NCBI RefSeq assembly: GCF_036250755.1
Contig: NZ_CP109583.1
Location: forward strand, 1,364,001 to 1,428,000
Length of the DNA stretch: 64,000 nt
DNA from: Streptomyces uncialis
GTDB lineage: Bacteria; Actinomycetota; Actinomycetes; Streptomycetales; Streptomycetaceae
Reading direction: 5' to 3'
Part shown: positions 62,598-64,000 of the stretch, in pieces
Layout of the letters: each line of letters opens with the position of its first letter
How positions within the stretch are numbered: position 1 is the stretch's first letter
Program-made: the position numbers and the translations under genes
The notes under the pieces: model-generated
The model's input: the letters and a program-made list of their open reading frames with translations, nothing else
Database searches by the model: none
Told to the model about the DNA's origin: nothing

Positions 62598-64000
62598 TCA
62601 GAACGTCAGTCGGAAACTGTTGATGTGACCGGTGTCGTCCCACGCCTTGTCCTGCACGCGCAGCTTCCAGACGCCGTTGGCGACCTCCGACGAGGCATCG
62701 ACCCGGTAGGCCGTCCTGAGGTTGGGCGCCGTGTCGTACGGGCTGGACGCCTTCAGCGGGTACACGGTCCCGTCGGGCGCCAGCAGGTCCACCGCCAGGT
62801 CGCCGCGGAAGGTGTGGACGATGTCCACCCCGACGTGCAGCGTGGCCGGGGCGTTGCCCGTGATACCGGACACCGTGACCGAGGACGTGACCGCCGGACC
62901 GAGGTCCGGGATGGTGACGGGGGTCGTGTTCTCGAAGACCGTGCCCGGGGGGTTGGGGTCGACGCCACCGGGGCGGTCACCGACGTTGACACCGGCCCAG
63001 GCGTCGGTCACACGCGCGACCTCCGGACTGCTCGCCCCGTACAACTCGGCGGCGACCGCGAGGGTGCCCGCGCGCGCTCCCGCGTAGTCGGTGGTGGTGG
63101 TGAACTTGGTGGTCAGCGCCTTGAACCAGATCAGCGCCGCCTTGTCCCGGCCGATACCGGTCACGGGCAGTCCGTCGGAGGTAGGCGAGTAGTAGCTGAC
63201 CCCGTTGACGGTCTTGGCCCCGCTTCCCTCGGACGCGAGATAGAACCAGTGGTTCGCCGGGCCCGACGAGTAGTGGACGTCCTGGCTGCCGAGGGTGGGG
63301 TACCAGTAGTCCTTGGACGGCCCGTCCTTGCTCGGCTCGTCCATGTAGCGCAGCGGTGTGCCGTTCCCCCGGATGTCGATCTTCTCGCCGACCAGGTAGT
63401 CACCCACGTCCTGGGGGTTGTTGGCGTGGAACTCCACGGCCGCCGCGAAGATGTCGGAGGTCGCCTCGTTCAGTCCGCCGGACTCGCCGCTGTAGATCAG
63501 GTTCGCCGTGGCCGAGGTGACACCGTGCGTCATCTCGTGCGCGACCACGTCGATCGCGGTGAGCGGCTCGGCGTTGGCGTAGCCGTCGCCGTACGTCATG
63601 CAGAAACAGGAGTCCTGCCAGAACGCGTTGGAGTAGTTGTTCCCGTAGTGCACCCGTGAGGAAGCACCGGCCCCGTCACCGCGGATACCGTTGCGGCCCT
63701 GCACGTTCTTGAAGTAGTCCCAGGTCAGACCGGCGCCGTAGGCGGCGTCCGCGGCGGCCGTCTCGTTGTGGGCGGGCAGGCCGTCGCCCCACACGTCGTC
63801 GGTTCCGGCGAACAGGGTGGGGGTCCCGGGGGTCCCCTTGGCCAGGTCGTACGTCCGGTGACCGCCGCGTCCGGCGTCGGTGAGCTGGTACGAGGAGCCG
63901 GACCCGGAACTGCCGAGCGTCACCTGACCGCTGTACTGGGTGTTGCCGGTGCCGTTGTGCACCGCCTGCCATTCGAACAGCTTCTTGCCGTCGCCCGCGT
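62598..64000 (-). CDS. Secreted M4 (thermolysin-type) zinc metallopeptidase with P-domain, partial
   Basis: Cut by the right window edge; about 467 C-terminal residues are visible, without the signal and most of the propeptide. Zinc site VAHEMTH plus the third ligand Glu in GGLNEATSD, and the transition-state His in SSGPANHWFYL, identify an M4 peptidase. After GTVFENTTPVTIPD comes a proprotein-convertase P domain (about the last 110 residues: VSGITGNAPATLHVGVDIVH, FRGDLAVDLLAPDG). It should be an active extracellular protease. The coding frame continues unbroken to base 64000. Confidence 0.93.
   Translation of the reverse strand, partial: AGDGKKLFEWQAVHNGTGNTQYSGQVTLGSSGSGSSYQLTDAGRGGHRTYDLAKGTPGTPTLFAGTDDVWGDGLPAHNETAAADAAYGAGLTWDYFKNVQGRNGIRGDGAGASSRVHYGNNYSNAFWQDSCFCMTYGDGYANAEPLTAIDVVAHEMTHGVTSATANLIYSGESGGLNEATSDIFAAAVEFHANNPQDVGDYLVGEKIDIRGNGTPLRYMDEPSKDGPSKDYWYPTLGSQDVHYSSGPANHWFYLASEGSGAKTVNGVSYYSPTSDGLPVTGIGRDKAALIWFKALTTKFTTTTDYAGARAGTLAVAAELYGASSPEVARVTDAWAGVNVGDRPGGVDPNPPGTVFENTTPVTIPDLGPAVTSSVTVSGITGNAPATLHVGVDIVHTFRGDLAVDLLAPDGTVYPLKASSPYDTAPNLRTAYRVDASSEVANGVWKLRVQDKAWDDTGHINSFRLTF

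Noticed and set aside
1..64000. tRNA genes, CRISPR arrays, insertion sequences or phage genes
   Set aside because: No cloverleaf with T-loop consensus, no regularly spaced repeats with spacers, and no transposase, integrase or terminase motifs were seen by eye.

Overview
The window is about 72-75% G+C by eye, with strong third-position G/C, many 1-4 base gene overlaps (ATGA, GTGA, TTGA), GTG/TTG starts, DmdR/IdeR-type iron boxes and a DasR-type dre site. All of this points to a Streptomyces (or very close) chromosome. I recognise no tRNA, rRNA, CRISPR array, insertion sequence or phage gene. Coding density is high. Most very long overlapping reading frames are GC-bias shadows of real genes.

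Layout. 1-7.5 kb: edge of a metabolic or possibly biosynthetic locus, with a DRE-TIM (HMGL-like) enzyme cut by the window start, an Asp/Glu racemase/maleate isomerase-like enzyme, an orphan OmpR-type regulator, two coupled flavin-dependent monooxygenases of the NtaA/SnaA type, an epoxide hydrolase and a DUF3040 membrane protein. 8.4-15.9 kb: two tandem secreted subtilase-malectin proteins; the first has an intact catalytic triad, while the second has lost the His and the Ser. 16-17.6 kb: membrane Ser/Thr kinase. 17.8-24.1 kb: six genes, each overlapping the next: KASIII, GT2, ANL ligase, GT2, P450, NAD(P)-dependent reductase. This looks like a compact lipid-type natural product pathway that I cannot match to a known one. 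24.2-25.8 kb: hydrolase/TetR divergent pair with a clear operator. 26-28.8 kb: small secreted protein, long-form GAPDH, DoxX protein. 29.5-33.4 kb: very large secreted protein combining a PI-PLC-like domain, an SGNH hydrolase domain and ten FG-GAP/VCBS repeats, with DasR-like sites upstream. 33.5-37.3 kb: frameshifted WYL regulator with its divergent epoxide hydrolase, then a DUF5997 gene and a LysR effector-domain-only protein.

37.5-51.2 kb is an iron region. An Fe-siderophore binding lipoprotein faces an eight-gene reverse-strand operon (PLP decarboxylase, diaminobutyrate aminotransferase, diaminobutyrate decarboxylase, NIS synthetase, N-hydroxylase, MFS exporter, second NIS synthetase, GlnA4-like ligase). 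Both transcription units carry an iron box, and the two are separated by a 42-bp perfect palindrome. The enzyme set mixes rhizobactin/schizokinen-like and achromobactin-like steps and has no visible acyltransferase, so the product is likely an undescribed NRPS-independent siderophore.

51.9-62.3 kb: two small conserved proteins, an MMPL transporter, then an envelope module (MacB-type permease, ATPase, peptidoglycan-binding adaptor, lipoprotein) divergent from a two-component system with its own lipoprotein, and a cold-shock protein. The window ends inside a secreted M4 metallopeptidase gene.
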